This document shows positions 1 through 9,048 of a stretch of DNA of 64,000 bases, in pieces. Every line of letters starts with the position of its first letter. Position 1 is the stretch's first letter. The stretch lies in NCBI RefSeq assembly GCF_001021165.1, contig NZ_AZAY01000023.1, forward strand, positions 119,205-183,204, in the 5' to 3' direction. The stretch is from Marinitoga sp. 1197. GTDB taxonomy: Bacteria; Thermotogota; Thermotogae; Petrotogales; Petrotogaceae. A program made the position numbers and the translations under genes. The notes under the pieces were generated by a model that ran no database searches, was not told the origin of the DNA, and was given only the letters and a program-made list of their open reading frames with translations.

Positions 1-1645
1 AATTCCATCCAAGATTTTGAGTTATGGGTTCAAAAAATTTTCCCAGATAAGCAGCATAAGAATTTGCAATATCATTATTGTTTGGAAAATAAGATAAAAG
101 CCATATAAAAATAGTTGCTATTAATATAATCCCTCCAGCCTTCTCTAAGAAATGCTTTCCTCTATTCCAGGAATATAAGATTAAATTTCTAAAAGTAGGC
201 ATTCTAAACCTTGGTAACTCTATTGTAAAGGGAACATCTTCTCCTTTTATGAAAAATATTTGAAGTATCTTTGCAGATAATAATACTAAAATTATACTTG
301 ATATGTATACGAAAAGTAATATAGTAGCAGCGTTTTTTTCAAAAAAGGCACTTATTAATAATATATAAACAGGTAATCTTGCAGAACAGGAGGCAAAAGG
401 TATACTTAATATTAAAGCCATTCTTTCCTTTTTATTGGCTATAGTTTTTGTTGACATTATTGCAGGAACACTACATCCAAACCCAAGTATAATAGACATG
501 AAAGAACGACCACTGAGACCAAATTTTCTAACTAATTTATCAACTAAAAAAGCTGCTCTGGGTAAATACCCTGATTCTTCTAAAAAACCCATAAAAAAGA
601 ATAATACAAATAATTGAGGAACAAAAATTAAAACGCCACCTACTCCCCCTATTATTCCATCAACAATTAATGAATTTAACCATGGTATAGGAATTTTTCC
701 ATTTATTGAATTTCCTAAATTGCTAAATAATATATCAATCAAATCTGAAAGAGGGCTGGCAATATTAAAGGTTAACGAAAAAACAAAATATAAAGCAACG
801 ATATATATTAATAGTCCTAATATTTTATGTGTCATTACATGGTCAAGAATATCTCTCATTGCCCAGTTTCTACCTTGTTCAATCACAGAACTTTTTATAA
901 CAGTTGAAATAAACTTAAATTTCCAATCCATATATTCAGATTTTAATTTATTAATATCAAACTTTGAATTTATTTCCTTAATCAATTCTTCCGGATAATA
1001 TAAATTTTTATTTCCAAATTCTAAATAATATATTGATAGCCACCTTTTGTCATATGATTTTAAAAAATCAAATTTTTCTAATTCTTTCGAAAAAAAATTT
1101 ATAAAAGAATTTATTGAATTTGTATATGCAAATTTTTTTAGTGGAATATTTTTATTTTCTGCTGTTTTATGAATGGCTTCTAATAGTTGATCTATCCCAA
1201 TATTTTTTTTTGCAGAGGTTAAAACAACAGGTATATTTAGAGTTTTTTCAATAAAAGAGGGATTTATAACTTTGCCTTTTGAATATGCTTCATCAATAGA
1301 ATTAATTGCTAAAATTACAGGAAGATTCATTTCTAAAATTTGTATTAAAAGATACATAGATCTTTCTAAATTAAGAGAGTCAGCAACGACGACAACTGCA
1401 TCTGGAGATTCATTTATCAAATAATCTCTTGCAACCTTTTCATCATCGCTTTGAGCAGATAAAGTATAGATTCCAGGTAAATCTACAAGTTTAAAATGAT
1501 GATTTTTATATTTAAATGAACCAACTTTTTTTTCAACAGTTACTCCAGGCCAATTTGCAATATATTGTCTACTTCCAGTTATAATGTTAAATATAGAGGT
1601 TTTACCAACATTTGGATTTCCGATTATAGCAATTTCAAAAGTCAT
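1..1645 (-). CDS. feoB: Ferrous iron transport protein B (C-terminus beyond window)
   Basis: GTP-dependent Fe(II) transporter of the inner membrane. Translating the minus strand from ATG 1645-1643 gives about 548 open residues running off the left edge. The N-terminal G domain shows the P-loop GNPNVGKT (residues 9-16), the switch region NWPGVTVE and DLPG (about 55-58); the usual NxxD guanine motif appears as NSID. The membrane part contains the FeoB-specific stretch GFGCSVPAIMSTKT followed by SIPFASCSARLPVY, the conserved gate/cysteine motifs. GGAGGG precedes the start by about six bases and contains the stop codon of the upstream feoC-like gene, so the two are translationally coupled. Family call is secure; the last part of the protein is not visible. 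Confidence 0.95.
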   Translation of the reverse strand, partial: MTFEIAIIGNPNVGKTSIFNIITGSRQYIANWPGVTVEKKVGSFKYKNHHFKLVDLPGIYTLSAQSDDEKVARDYLINESPDAVVVVADSLNLERSMYLLIQILEMNLPVILAINSIDEAYSKGKVINPSFIEKTLNIPVVLTSAKKNIGIDQLLEAIHKTAENKNIPLKKFAYTNSINSFINFFSKELEKFDFLKSYDKRWLSIYYLEFGNKNLYYPEELIKEINSKFDINKLKSEYMDWKFKFISTVIKSSVIEQGRNWAMRDILDHVMTHKILGLLIYIVALYFVFSLTFNIASPLSDLIDILFSNLGNSINGKIPIPWLNSLIVDGIIGGVGGVLIFVPQLFVLFFFMGFLEESGYLPRAAFLVDKLVRKFGLSGRSFMSIILGFGCSVPAIMSTKTIANKKERMALILSIPFASCSARLPVYILLISAFFEKNAATILLFVYISSIILVLLSAKILQIFFIKGEDVPFTIELPRFRMPTFRNLILYSWNRGKHFLEKAGGIILIATIFIWLLSYFPNNNDIANSYAAYLGKFFEPITQNLGWN

Positions 1646-1648
1646 GTT

Positions 1649-1867
1649 TTACCCTCCACAATTTTTTTTATCACAAAATTTATTTATTGGACAATCACTG
1701 CATTTTAAATTTAATGAATCAAATGTATTTATTTTTATGCCGCTAGATATTAAAAAGGGGAATAAAATTTCCAACTCTTGATTATTTAAATTGAATTTCC
1801 TTTTAATTTCATCTATAGAAATATTTTCGTTTGTGTTTTTCAAAAATGTTAGAACTTGATCTATCAT
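1649..1867 (-). CDS. FeoC-like small winged-helix protein with four cysteines
   Basis: A 72-residue protein between feoA and feoB. Residues 1-50 look like a winged helix (short helices, IDEIKRKFNLNNQELE) and the tail has C56, C59, C65 and C70 in the order CxxC-x5-C-x4-C. FeoC proteins are small winged-helix proteins with a cysteine cluster that can carry an Fe-S centre and modulate FeoB; the place in the operon and the architecture fit that. Sequence similarity to the enterobacterial FeoC is weak, so the assignment rests on context plus cysteine pattern. Confidence 0.75.
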   Translation of the reverse strand: MIDQVLTFLKNTNENISIDEIKRKFNLNNQELEILFPFLISSGIKINTFDSLNLKCSDCPINKFCDKKNCGG

Positions 1868-1882
1868 ATGCTCACCACTCTT

Positions 1883-2335
1883 TTATTCTTTTTTTAAAAG
1901 AATTTTTTTTGCACGACCTTTACCAAAGATTATTTGTTTTCCATTTATGGTTATTGTTACTTTACCACGATGATTATTAAGTACATTAATTTGCTTTCCA
2001 ACATATAAATTTAAACTTTCCATATCCTTTTTGAAAAAGATTCCGCCTTTAATGAAAAAAATTTCATATTGTCCAGGTGAAGCTTCATCTAAAGAAAATA
2101 TTTCATTTGTAACTTCTACAAAAATTTTTTGAGCTTCATTTTTCCTTATCATGATTTTATTATCATCTATTTTAAATACCATTGGATCGCCAAAAGGAGA
2201 TTCGTGTATATATATTATTTTTTTTCCAGGGATTAAACCCATGGCGATAAATCTTTCTTTAACATTTTCATCAAATTCCAATCTTACAATTATGCCATCC
2301 ATTCCTATTTTTAAACTACTTAATGGTATAATCAC
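1883..2335 (-). CDS. feoA: FeoA-FeoA tandem domain protein
   Basis: FeoA is a small SH3-like partner of FeoB. This protein has 150 residues, about twice the usual length, and reads as two FeoA domains: residues about 3-73 (LSSLKIGMDGIIVRLEF, then AMGLIPGKKI) and about 78-149 (FSLDEASPGQYEIFFI, then VGKQINVL). The second copy is more diverged and lacks the clear MGLxPG turn. The start is GTG 2335 with AGGAGG eight bases before it; ATG one base earlier is out of frame and followed by a stop. First gene of a feoA-feoC-feoB operon on the minus strand. Confidence 0.85.
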   Translation of the reverse strand: MIIPLSSLKIGMDGIIVRLEFDENVKERFIAMGLIPGKKIIYIHESPFGDPMVFKIDDNKIMIRKNEAQKIFVEVTNEIFSLDEASPGQYEIFFIKGGIFFKKDMESLNLYVGKQINVLNNHRGKVTITINGKQIIFGKGRAKKILLKKE

Positions 2336-2374
2336 ATTAGTTTCCTCCTGAAATAAGTGATATTTTTCGTTTAT

Positions 2375-2405
2375 ATTATATCCGATTTCTGTTAAAATCT
2401 TACAG
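2375..2405 (-). promoter_or_regulatory. Putative feo promoter with imperfect palindrome
   Basis: On the minus strand a TATAAT -10 box (2380-2375) lies upstream of feoA. No good -35 box is visible; instead an imperfect palindrome, CTGTAAGATTTTAACAG on the minus strand (2405-2389), covers the -35/spacer region. It could be the operator of a metal regulator, but I cannot match it to a known consensus. Confidence 0.35.
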
Positions 2406-2516
2406 CACGAAATAAAATAGAGAATTACTTAATTCTATATATAAAATAAATCTAAACTTTTAATATAAAATAATTAACAACAATAAATTAAAAAATTAAA
2501 TATATATTATTATATT

Positions 2517-2813
2517 TTACAAAGTTTTATTTATATACTCTATAACATCTTCTAATTCTTTTAATTTTATTTCTATTTCTTTTGAATTATCCGAATATGC
2601 AGCTTCTCTTACACAAGTTTCGAGATGTTCTTTTAAAATTTGTGAATTAGCTTTTTTTAATAAAGATATAGAAGCCAAAATTTGTTTTGATATATCAATA
2701 CAATATCTGTTATCTTCTATCATCTTTATAACAGCTTCAACCTGTCCTCTCGCAGTTTTTAATACATTTAAAGTTTTTTTGTGTTTCATATGATGATGTG
2801 TATATTTATCCAT
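2517..2813 (-). CDS. CsoR/RcnR-family metal-sensing transcriptional repressor
   Basis: A 98-residue all-helical protein of the CsoR/RcnR/FrmR family, DNA-binding repressors that release their operator when they bind Cu(I) or another metal. The Cu(I) ligand set of CsoR is visible: C38 (NRYCIDI), H63 and C67 (EHLETC), with the typical ARGQVEAVIKMIEDNRYC helix. A His-rich N-terminus (HHHMKH) may add metal ligands. ATG 2813 has GGGAGGAG eight bases upstream. No copper exporter or chaperone gene is adjacent in the window, so the target is unknown; it is downstream of nothing obvious and reads in the same direction as feo. Confidence 0.88.
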   Translation of the reverse strand: MDKYTHHHMKHKKTLNVLKTARGQVEAVIKMIEDNRYCIDISKQILASISLLKKANSQILKEHLETCVREAAYSDNSKEIEIKLKELEDVIEYINKTL

Positions 2814-2882
2814 TTTTTCTCCTCCCTGCTCTATATTTTCTTCTCATATATAATTATATACTATTTTTATTTATTTTGTGTG

Positions 2883-2910
2883 TTGCCAAATAAAAAATTT
2901 GTGGTATGAT
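2883..2910 (+). promoter_or_regulatory. Putative promoter for the 2945 gene
   Basis: TTGCCA (2883-2888) and TATGAT (2905-2910) separated by 16 bases, with GGGAGGG and an ATG shortly downstream. Consensus-like but not tested. Confidence 0.5.
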
Positions 2911-2944
2911 ATTATAGAAAGAAAAAATTCGAGGGAGGGTGAAT

Positions 2945-5575
2945 ATGAAAGAATTATCAAAATATCCTAAAGACATAATTGCAATGGGACTATTTTTTTT
3001 GTTATTACCTTTTTTAATGGTTCCAAATTGGGTATACGAGTATTCAACACAGAAGCATCTTGTTTTTTCATTATTCTTCACAATAATGTTTTTTATTTAT
3101 TACTATAAAATTCAAAAAGAAAAATATGAAATAGAATATTCATTAAATCATGTATATTTTTCTTTATTTGGTATAGCGACTTTGTTTTCTTTAATAAGTG
3201 TTATTATTCAGAATAAATATTATTTTAGATATTCATTTGAAGTATCATTATATACTTTAATTATTGTTTTTGTTTCTTATATATTAACTAATAGATTTGG
3301 GAAAGATTATAAATATATTGAGGATGCTTTGTTTATTTTTTTAATTACAGGATTTATAATTGGATTTGATGGTCTTCTAAATAAATTTTTTGGATTTGAC
3401 ATCTTTTTTGGTAAATATGGTGATCCATCTCAAAGAATTACTTTAAGAACAACAATTGGAAATCCAAATTTTGTATCCGATTATATGGGGCAAATGATAC
3501 CAATAGGTATATATTTTGCATTATCTAGAAATTCTGATATATTAAAAAAAATTTTTTCCATAATATCTGTTTTTATAATGTTCTGGGTATTATTATTTGC
3601 ACAGACACGTTCAATTTATTTATCTTTTTTTCTGGGAATGATGATTTTTGCAATTTTTTTTACTCTTAGTATTTTAAAAAATAAAGATGAAGAAAAAGTT
3701 AAATATATAACATCTAAGCGATTCATCGTACCTTTGCTGTCAGTTTTTTTGTCAATATTATTTTTGTTTATAATGTTTAACATTCCTTCACCATTTAATA
3801 AAAGTGGAGAAGTGGTAGCATCAAAAAGAATTGGGGCAATGGCATCAGTATCTTCATGGGATGAAAGAACCTTATCCTGGTTAGCTGCTGTTGAACAATG
3901 GCAGGATAAAAATCATATAGAAAATAGATTTATAGGTGGGGGAATAGCTACTTACCCTGTTTATGCTGTTAGATATATGGCAGATATTCAGTCAAGAGAT
4001 CCTGAAAAATTTTACTATGCTTGGAATAATTTTAAAAGAGCTCATAATGATTATCTACAGGTTTTAGGTGAAACAGGTCTTTTTGGATTTATACCAATAA
4101 TTTTGTTATTATTCGGGTTAATAACAGTTTTTATGAAAAGAGTTTTTAAAATAGAAGACTTTGACAAAATTTTATTATTTAATTTATTTGCGTGGAGTTT
4201 AACTATAGTTGCAATACATTCATTTACAGAATTTCCAATGCATCTTCATCCAAATATAATGTCTGCATTATTCATTACATCGGTGGCACTTTCCAGGCAA
4301 TTTGGAGAAACAAGAAAAATAAGAATTTCAAAACAAGGATTGAAAGTTTTATTATTAGTTTTTTTTGTTATAGGTATAATTGTATCTTATTTAAAAATTC
4401 AGTCAACAGCAGCTGAGGTTTATTTTAAAATAGGAAATACTGAATATATGAAAATTGATGCATATGAAAATGTAGTAAAAAAACAAATACCAGATGTTTT
4501 AAGACAAATAGATAAAAAGATACAGGAATATAAAAGTTATAAAGTTACAAATCCTTTGGATTTACAAAAAATATCAATGGAAATAAAAAATTTAGAGGAG
4601 CAAAAACAAAAATATATATCTGCTAAAACAGAGTATGAAAATAAGGCTTTTGAGTCATATAAAAAGGCTAAAAAATACTTTTTGAAATCATTAAAATCAA
4701 ATTCTGCTTTTGGAAAATCTGGATTTTATCTGGCCCAATTATTAGCTAAAGCTCCATATAGATTAATGGAAATAGATTATAATAATCTTGAAAAATATAT
4801 GAGAATGGAAACTCCAGATTATAATTTTATATTAAATAAATTTGAAGGATCAATAGATTTAATGCCATTTAATAGATATCAAATAAGGGATACTATAATG
4901 AAACTCTATGAGTTGTTAAAGGATAATAATAATAAACAATTATTACAGGCTTTAGCTTATATTCAGATAGTACAAGATGAAATTGATCAATTAGAAAGCG
5001 ATTATACATCTTTTAATGAAAAAAATGCATATAGGTTAATTGCTAAATTAAATGTTTTAATATTTCAAAATTTAAGCAATATAGAAAAATTTTTTAAGAC
5101 AGAAGAAGATATTGTTGAAGAAATAAATAGATTAAAAGAAAAGTATTATAATGATTTTATTCATTGGTATAATAAAACTATTGAAATATTACCGGGAGGC
5201 TGGAATAGATTCCCGGAATGGGAAGATGTATATACTGAGTACATGAGAATAATGTTTAATTTTAATCAATACTTGGGATATGAAACAGTTGTAGACAATA
5301 TAATAAAGATATCAAAAAAGGAAGGAAAAGCTGATTATTATATGGCAAAGAAATTTAGAGGAATACCAGATAATTCATTTAAATTTTTTGAAGATTTATA
5401 TTTTTATTTAAAATCAAATAAAAAGGAAGATTTGGCTTTAAAATTATCAAAAGCTGTATCCAAAAATTATGAAAATGTATATAGTTTTTATGTGGAATAT
5501 CTAAAAAAATATCCTGATTATAGATATAAAAGTAGAGTAGAAAATTTCATAAAAACATATGAATTTTTAAAATGA
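2945..5575 (+). CDS. O-antigen ligase/Wzy-like polytopic membrane protein with long helical C-terminus
   Basis: The N-terminal ~470 residues are a chain of about a dozen hydrophobic helices. A loop near residue 366 carries HNDYLQVLGETGLFGF, the hallmark of the O-antigen ligase (Wzy_C) family, which transfers or polymerises undecaprenyl-linked glycans or glycosylates proteins at the outer face of the membrane. After the last hydrophobic helix (around residue 470) come ~400 charged, helix-rich residues with coiled-coil or TPR-like character, making the protein (876 aa) much longer than plain ligases. ATG 2945 is chosen over GTG 2939 because the SD site GGGAGG sits directly before it. A small membrane protein overlaps its end. 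Substrate unknown. Confidence 0.8.
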   Translation: MKELSKYPKDIIAMGLFFLLLPFLMVPNWVYEYSTQKHLVFSLFFTIMFFIYYYKIQKEKYEIEYSLNHVYFSLFGIATLFSLISVIIQNKYYFRYSFEVSLYTLIIVFVSYILTNRFGKDYKYIEDALFIFLITGFIIGFDGLLNKFFGFDIFFGKYGDPSQRITLRTTIGNPNFVSDYMGQMIPIGIYFALSRNSDILKKIFSIISVFIMFWVLLFAQTRSIYLSFFLGMMIFAIFFTLSILKNKDEEKVKYITSKRFIVPLLSVFLSILFLFIMFNIPSPFNKSGEVVASKRIGAMASVSSWDERTLSWLAAVEQWQDKNHIENRFIGGGIATYPVYAVRYMADIQSRDPEKFYYAWNNFKRAHNDYLQVLGETGLFGFIPIILLLFGLITVFMKRVFKIEDFDKILLFNLFAWSLTIVAIHSFTEFPMHLHPNIMSALFITSVALSRQFGETRKIRISKQGLKVLLLVFFVIGIIVSYLKIQSTAAEVYFKIGNTEYMKIDAYENVVKKQIPDVLRQIDKKIQEYKSYKVTNPLDLQKISMEIKNLEEQKQKYISAKTEYENKAFESYKKAKKYFLKSLKSNSAFGKSGFYLAQLLAKAPYRLMEIDYNNLEKYMRMETPDYNFILNKFEGSIDLMPFNRYQIRDTIMKLYELLKDNNNKQLLQALAYIQIVQDEIDQLESDYTSFNEKNAYRLIAKLNVLIFQNLSNIEKFFKTEEDIVEEINRLKEKYYNDFIHWYNKTIEILPGGWNRFPEWEDVYTEYMRIMFNFNQYLGYETVVDNIIKISKKEGKADYYMAKKFRGIPDNSFKFFEDLYFYLKSNKKEDLALKLSKAVSKNYENVYSFYVEYLKKYPDYRYKSRVENFIKTYEFLK

Positions 5576-5820
5576 GAATAGCAATAATTTTATTAACCAT
5601 AGTTATTATTTTAAATTCTATAACATTTTATTTTTATTTAAAAATAAAAAATATCGAATCAGTTAATTCACAGTATTCGATATATGATGTGTATATGAAG
5701 ACAAGATTTTATGATAAACTTATAATATTTATGTTAAACCATAATAATATTCAAGAAGTAGAATTAAATGGACTTATATTTAAGAGAGAAGGAAATAAAA
5801 TTATTGTTAAGGAGGAATAA
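5572..5820 (+). CDS. Small single-pass membrane protein, unknown function
   Basis: 82 residues, ATG overlapping the upstream stop (ATGA), so probably translated by coupling. Residues 4-24 form one transmembrane helix; the remaining ~58 residues are soluble and charged and end near the SD site of the next gene. No recognised family. Its position suggests a partner of the ligase-like membrane protein, but this is only inferred from the overlap. Confidence 0.6.
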   Translation: MRIAIILLTIVIILNSITFYFYLKIKNIESVNSQYSIYDVYMKTRFYDKLIIFMLNHNNIQEVELNGLIFKREGNKIIVKEE

Positions 5821-5821
5821 A

Positions 5822-6700
5822 ATGAAAAGAGCTATAATCATAGATTCTGGATGTTCCCCAACGCAAGAATGGATAAAAAAATATAATTTGAAATTTATGG
5901 GGATGAAAGTATATGTTGACGGCGGAGAATATACTGATGGAATAAGTTTAAATCATGACAAATTTTATGATTTAGTAAAAAATGCTAAAGAAATTCATAC
6001 TGCACAACCATCTTTAAAAGAAATAATGAACATCTATGAAAAATTAATGGAAGAGGGATACGAAGAAATAGTTGATATACATTTTTCATCTAAAATGTCT
6101 GGATTATATAATACTGCGCAAATGGCAAGAAATATGCTTGCTAATATTAATCTTAAAATTATTGATACTAAAATGGTATCAATAGGAGCATCTTTGGTAG
6201 CAAGAAGAATTGTTGAATTATTAGTAGATGAAAAAATTCCTTCTGAAAAAATTGAAGATTTAATACCAAAAATTATTAATAACACTTTTATGGAATTTTC
6301 AGTTCCAACTCTAAAATATCTTATAAAAAATGGAAGAATAGGAAAAGCAGCAGGTATGGCTGGTACACTATTGAAAATTTTGCCTGTATTAACAGTTGAG
6401 GATGGGGAAATAACCCCTTTAACAAAAGTAAGAGGAATAAATAAAGTTTTCAAAGTGATGGCTGATAATGCCTTTGAATTTATAAAAGAAAGACCATATA
6501 ATATAAAAATTTATAAAGTGCATGGATTTGAGTCAAATTTAGAACAGGAAAATAAAGTTTTTAATATGTTTATGGAAAAATTTGAAAAATTAAATTATAA
6601 ATATGAATTAATTGAGGGGAGAATCTGGCCAACAGTTGCATGTCATAGTGGTCCAGAGGTTTTTGGATTGGGTGTTTATGGGGAGGAAAATCCTTTATAA
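5822..6700 (+). CDS. DegV family protein (fatty-acid-binding)
   Basis: DegV proteins bind a fatty acyl chain; in FakA/FakB systems they present fatty acids for phosphorylation. The 292-residue protein has the family signatures: N-terminal IIDSGCSPT, TAQPSLKEI around residue 60, HFSSKMSGLYNTAQ around 90 and IDTKMVSIG around 120. ATG 5822 lies seven bases after AAGGAGG; an in-frame extension upstream has no SD site. The stop overlaps the recG start (TAATG), so the two are co-expressed. No FakA kinase is in the window. Confidence 0.9.
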   Translation: MKRAIIIDSGCSPTQEWIKKYNLKFMGMKVYVDGGEYTDGISLNHDKFYDLVKNAKEIHTAQPSLKEIMNIYEKLMEEGYEEIVDIHFSSKMSGLYNTAQMARNMLANINLKIIDTKMVSIGASLVARRIVELLVDEKIPSEKIEDLIPKIINNTFMEFSVPTLKYLIKNGRIGKAAGMAGTLLKILPVLTVEDGEITPLTKVRGINKVFKVMADNAFEFIKERPYNIKIYKVHGFESNLEQENKVFNMFMEKFEKLNYKYELIEGRIWPTVACHSGPEVFGLGVYGEENPL

Positions 6701-9042
6701 TGTTTCTTGAGGATTTTTTTAAAGAACTCGAAAAATACTTAAAAAGAGGATTGAATAAAGAAATTTCGTGGAATACTTTTTTCCCGGAAATATACAGATT
6801 TTGTGAAAATAATATAAATATTATAGAAAAAGAAAAGGGCCTAAAAGAGAAAATAGGCTCATTTTTAGCATATTACAAACCCATAAATAAATTATCAGAA
6901 GAGAGAAGAATTAGAAGAATAAAAGAAGGGTTTAATTTAATTGAAAAATTAAAGAATATATATTTAATTGATACTCCTGCTGCTCTTCATAAAGAATTGC
7001 CATTGAAAACAGATATCAAATTTATAAAAGGAGTAGGGAAAAAAAGAGCTACGTTAATGAGAGAATTAGGGATTAATAATATTGAAGATACGTTTTATTT
7101 TTTTCCAAGAGAATATGAAGACAGAAGAGAAATAAAGAGTATATTAGATTGTTACCATGGACAAAATTGTTTAATTGTTGGAAATATAGTAAATTATGAA
7201 GAAAAAAAAGTTGGAACATTAAGAATACTTTCTTATGTTTTAGAAGATAAAAATAATTCTATTATAATATTAACGTGGTTTAATCAAGAATATATAAAAA
7301 AATTTTTAAATATAGGAATGAAAGTTGCAGTTTATGGTACGCTAGAGATTGATTTTGGAAGAAAACAGATGAAAAACCCTGATTTTCAAGTTATAACTTC
7401 TATTGATGAAATAAAAACGGGAATCATGCCAATATACCCGTTAAAAAAAGGATTATATCAAAATACTATGAGAAATATTTTTTCAGAAACTATTCAATAT
7501 GCTAATAATGTGAAAGAGTTTATACCTGAAAAATTATTAAAAAAATATAAATTTTTAAATTTTCCATCAAGAATAAAGGGAATACATTTTCCAAAAAGTT
7601 TTTATCATCTCAAAAAAGCAAAAGATACACTTAGATATGAAGAAATATTTTTATTTGAATTATCAGTATTAATTCAAAAACTAAAAATCCAATTAAAGAA
7701 AGGTTTTTCAAAAAAAATAAATGGTGAATTATCAAAAAAATTTATGGAATCCTTACCATTTAAATTGACCAATTCACAAATTAAGGTTTTTGAAGAGATT
7801 AGAGAAGATATGAAAAAAGATGTGCCTATGAACCGACTACTTCAGGGAGATGTTGGTTCTGGAAAAACTGTAGTGTCTGAATTAGCTTTGATTGATAATT
7901 TTGAAAGTGGATTTCAAGGAGCAGTAATGGTTCCAACATCGGTTTTGGCTAAACAACAGTATAAAAGGTTAAAAAAGGATTTTGAAAAGTTTGGAATTAA
8001 TGTGGAAATACTATTGGGAGAAACAAAAAAATCTAAAAAAATAGAAATAAAAGAAAATTTGATAAAGAATAAAATAGATATATTAATAGGCACCCATGCT
8101 TTAATACAGGATGATGTAGAATTTAAAAAATTGGGGTTAGTCGTAATAGATGAACAACACAGGTTTGGAGTGAAGCAGAGATTGGCTTTGATAAGCAAAG
8201 GTAAAATGCCAGATATTTTATTCATGACAGCAACTCCAATTCCCCGAACTCTGGCAATGACATTATATGGTGATCTGGATGTTTCTATAATTACTGAAAT
8301 GCCTGCGGGAAGAAAAAAGATAAAAACATTATTACTAAAAGAAAACAAAGTAAATGAAATTTATAAATTTATAGATAAAGAATTAGAGTCAGGAAATCAA
8401 GCTTTTTTCGTATATCCTTTAATTGATGAATCTGAAGTAATGGAATTGAAAGCTGCTACTGAAATGTATGATATATTGAAAGAGAGATTTAGAGAATATG
8501 GAGTTGGATTGTTACATGGAAAAATGACACCTCTGGAAAAAAATGATATTATGGAGAAATTTATAAATAAAGAATTTAGAATATTAGTATCAACCACTGT
8601 AATAGAAGTGGGAATGGATATACCAGATGCAACAATTATGGTAATTGAACATGCTGATAGATTTGGTTTATCTCAATTACATCAATTAAGAGGTAGAGTG
8701 GGAAGAAGCAAAAAACAGGCATATTGTTTTTTGATTATGAGTCAAAATGTATCTGCTGAGACAAAAGAAAAACTGAGATTATTTGCTAATACAACGAATG
8801 GTTTTGAAGTGTCGGAGATTGATTTAAAATGGAGAGGACCTGGAAAATTTTTTGGGACAGAACAACACGGATTACCAGATTTTAGATTTTTAGACATATT
8901 GAAAGATACAGAATTAATAGAAAAAGCAAGAAAGGATGCATTAGAAATATTAAAAGAAGATCCTGAACTAAAAAAATATAAAACTCTAAAATATGAAATA
9001 TATAGACGTTATGGGAAAAAATTAAGGATGCTGGAGGCATAA
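6700..9042 (+). CDS. recG: ATP-dependent DNA helicase RecG
   Basis: RecG remodels stalled replication forks and branched DNA. The 780-residue length is in the usual range. It has a helical N-terminal extension, an OB-type wedge domain (about 110-290; FIKGVGKKRATLMRELGI just before it), then the SF2 helicase core: Walker A GDVGSGKT (383-390), DEQH box (484-487, the RecG/PriA-style DEAH variant), TATPIPRT, and the C-terminal motifs VIEVGMDIP and HQLRGRVGR. Start overlaps the degV stop by one base and rsmD follows six bases later. Confidence 0.97.
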   Translation: MFLEDFFKELEKYLKRGLNKEISWNTFFPEIYRFCENNINIIEKEKGLKEKIGSFLAYYKPINKLSEERRIRRIKEGFNLIEKLKNIYLIDTPAALHKELPLKTDIKFIKGVGKKRATLMRELGINNIEDTFYFFPREYEDRREIKSILDCYHGQNCLIVGNIVNYEEKKVGTLRILSYVLEDKNNSIIILTWFNQEYIKKFLNIGMKVAVYGTLEIDFGRKQMKNPDFQVITSIDEIKTGIMPIYPLKKGLYQNTMRNIFSETIQYANNVKEFIPEKLLKKYKFLNFPSRIKGIHFPKSFYHLKKAKDTLRYEEIFLFELSVLIQKLKIQLKKGFSKKINGELSKKFMESLPFKLTNSQIKVFEEIREDMKKDVPMNRLLQGDVGSGKTVVSELALIDNFESGFQGAVMVPTSVLAKQQYKRLKKDFEKFGINVEILLGETKKSKKIEIKENLIKNKIDILIGTHALIQDDVEFKKLGLVVIDEQHRFGVKQRLALISKGKMPDILFMTATPIPRTLAMTLYGDLDVSIITEMPAGRKKIKTLLLKENKVNEIYKFIDKELESGNQAFFVYPLIDESEVMELKAATEMYDILKERFREYGVGLLHGKMTPLEKNDIMEKFINKEFRILVSTTVIEVGMDIPDATIMVIEHADRFGLSQLHQLRGRVGRSKKQAYCFLIMSQNVSAETKEKLRLFANTTNGFEVSEIDLKWRGPGKFFGTEQHGLPDFRFLDILKDTELIEKARKDALEILKEDPELKKYKTLKYEIYRRYGKKLRMLEA

Positions 9043-9048
9043 ATAAAG

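Noticed and set aside
1..998. Plus-strand ORFs at 435-617 and 720-998
   Set aside because: They lie opposite the feoB coding frame and have low-complexity translations; shadows of the minus-strand gene.
2854..3081. 75-residue minus-strand ORF
   Set aside because: Antisense to the start of the ligase-like gene and covering its promoter; no SD site.
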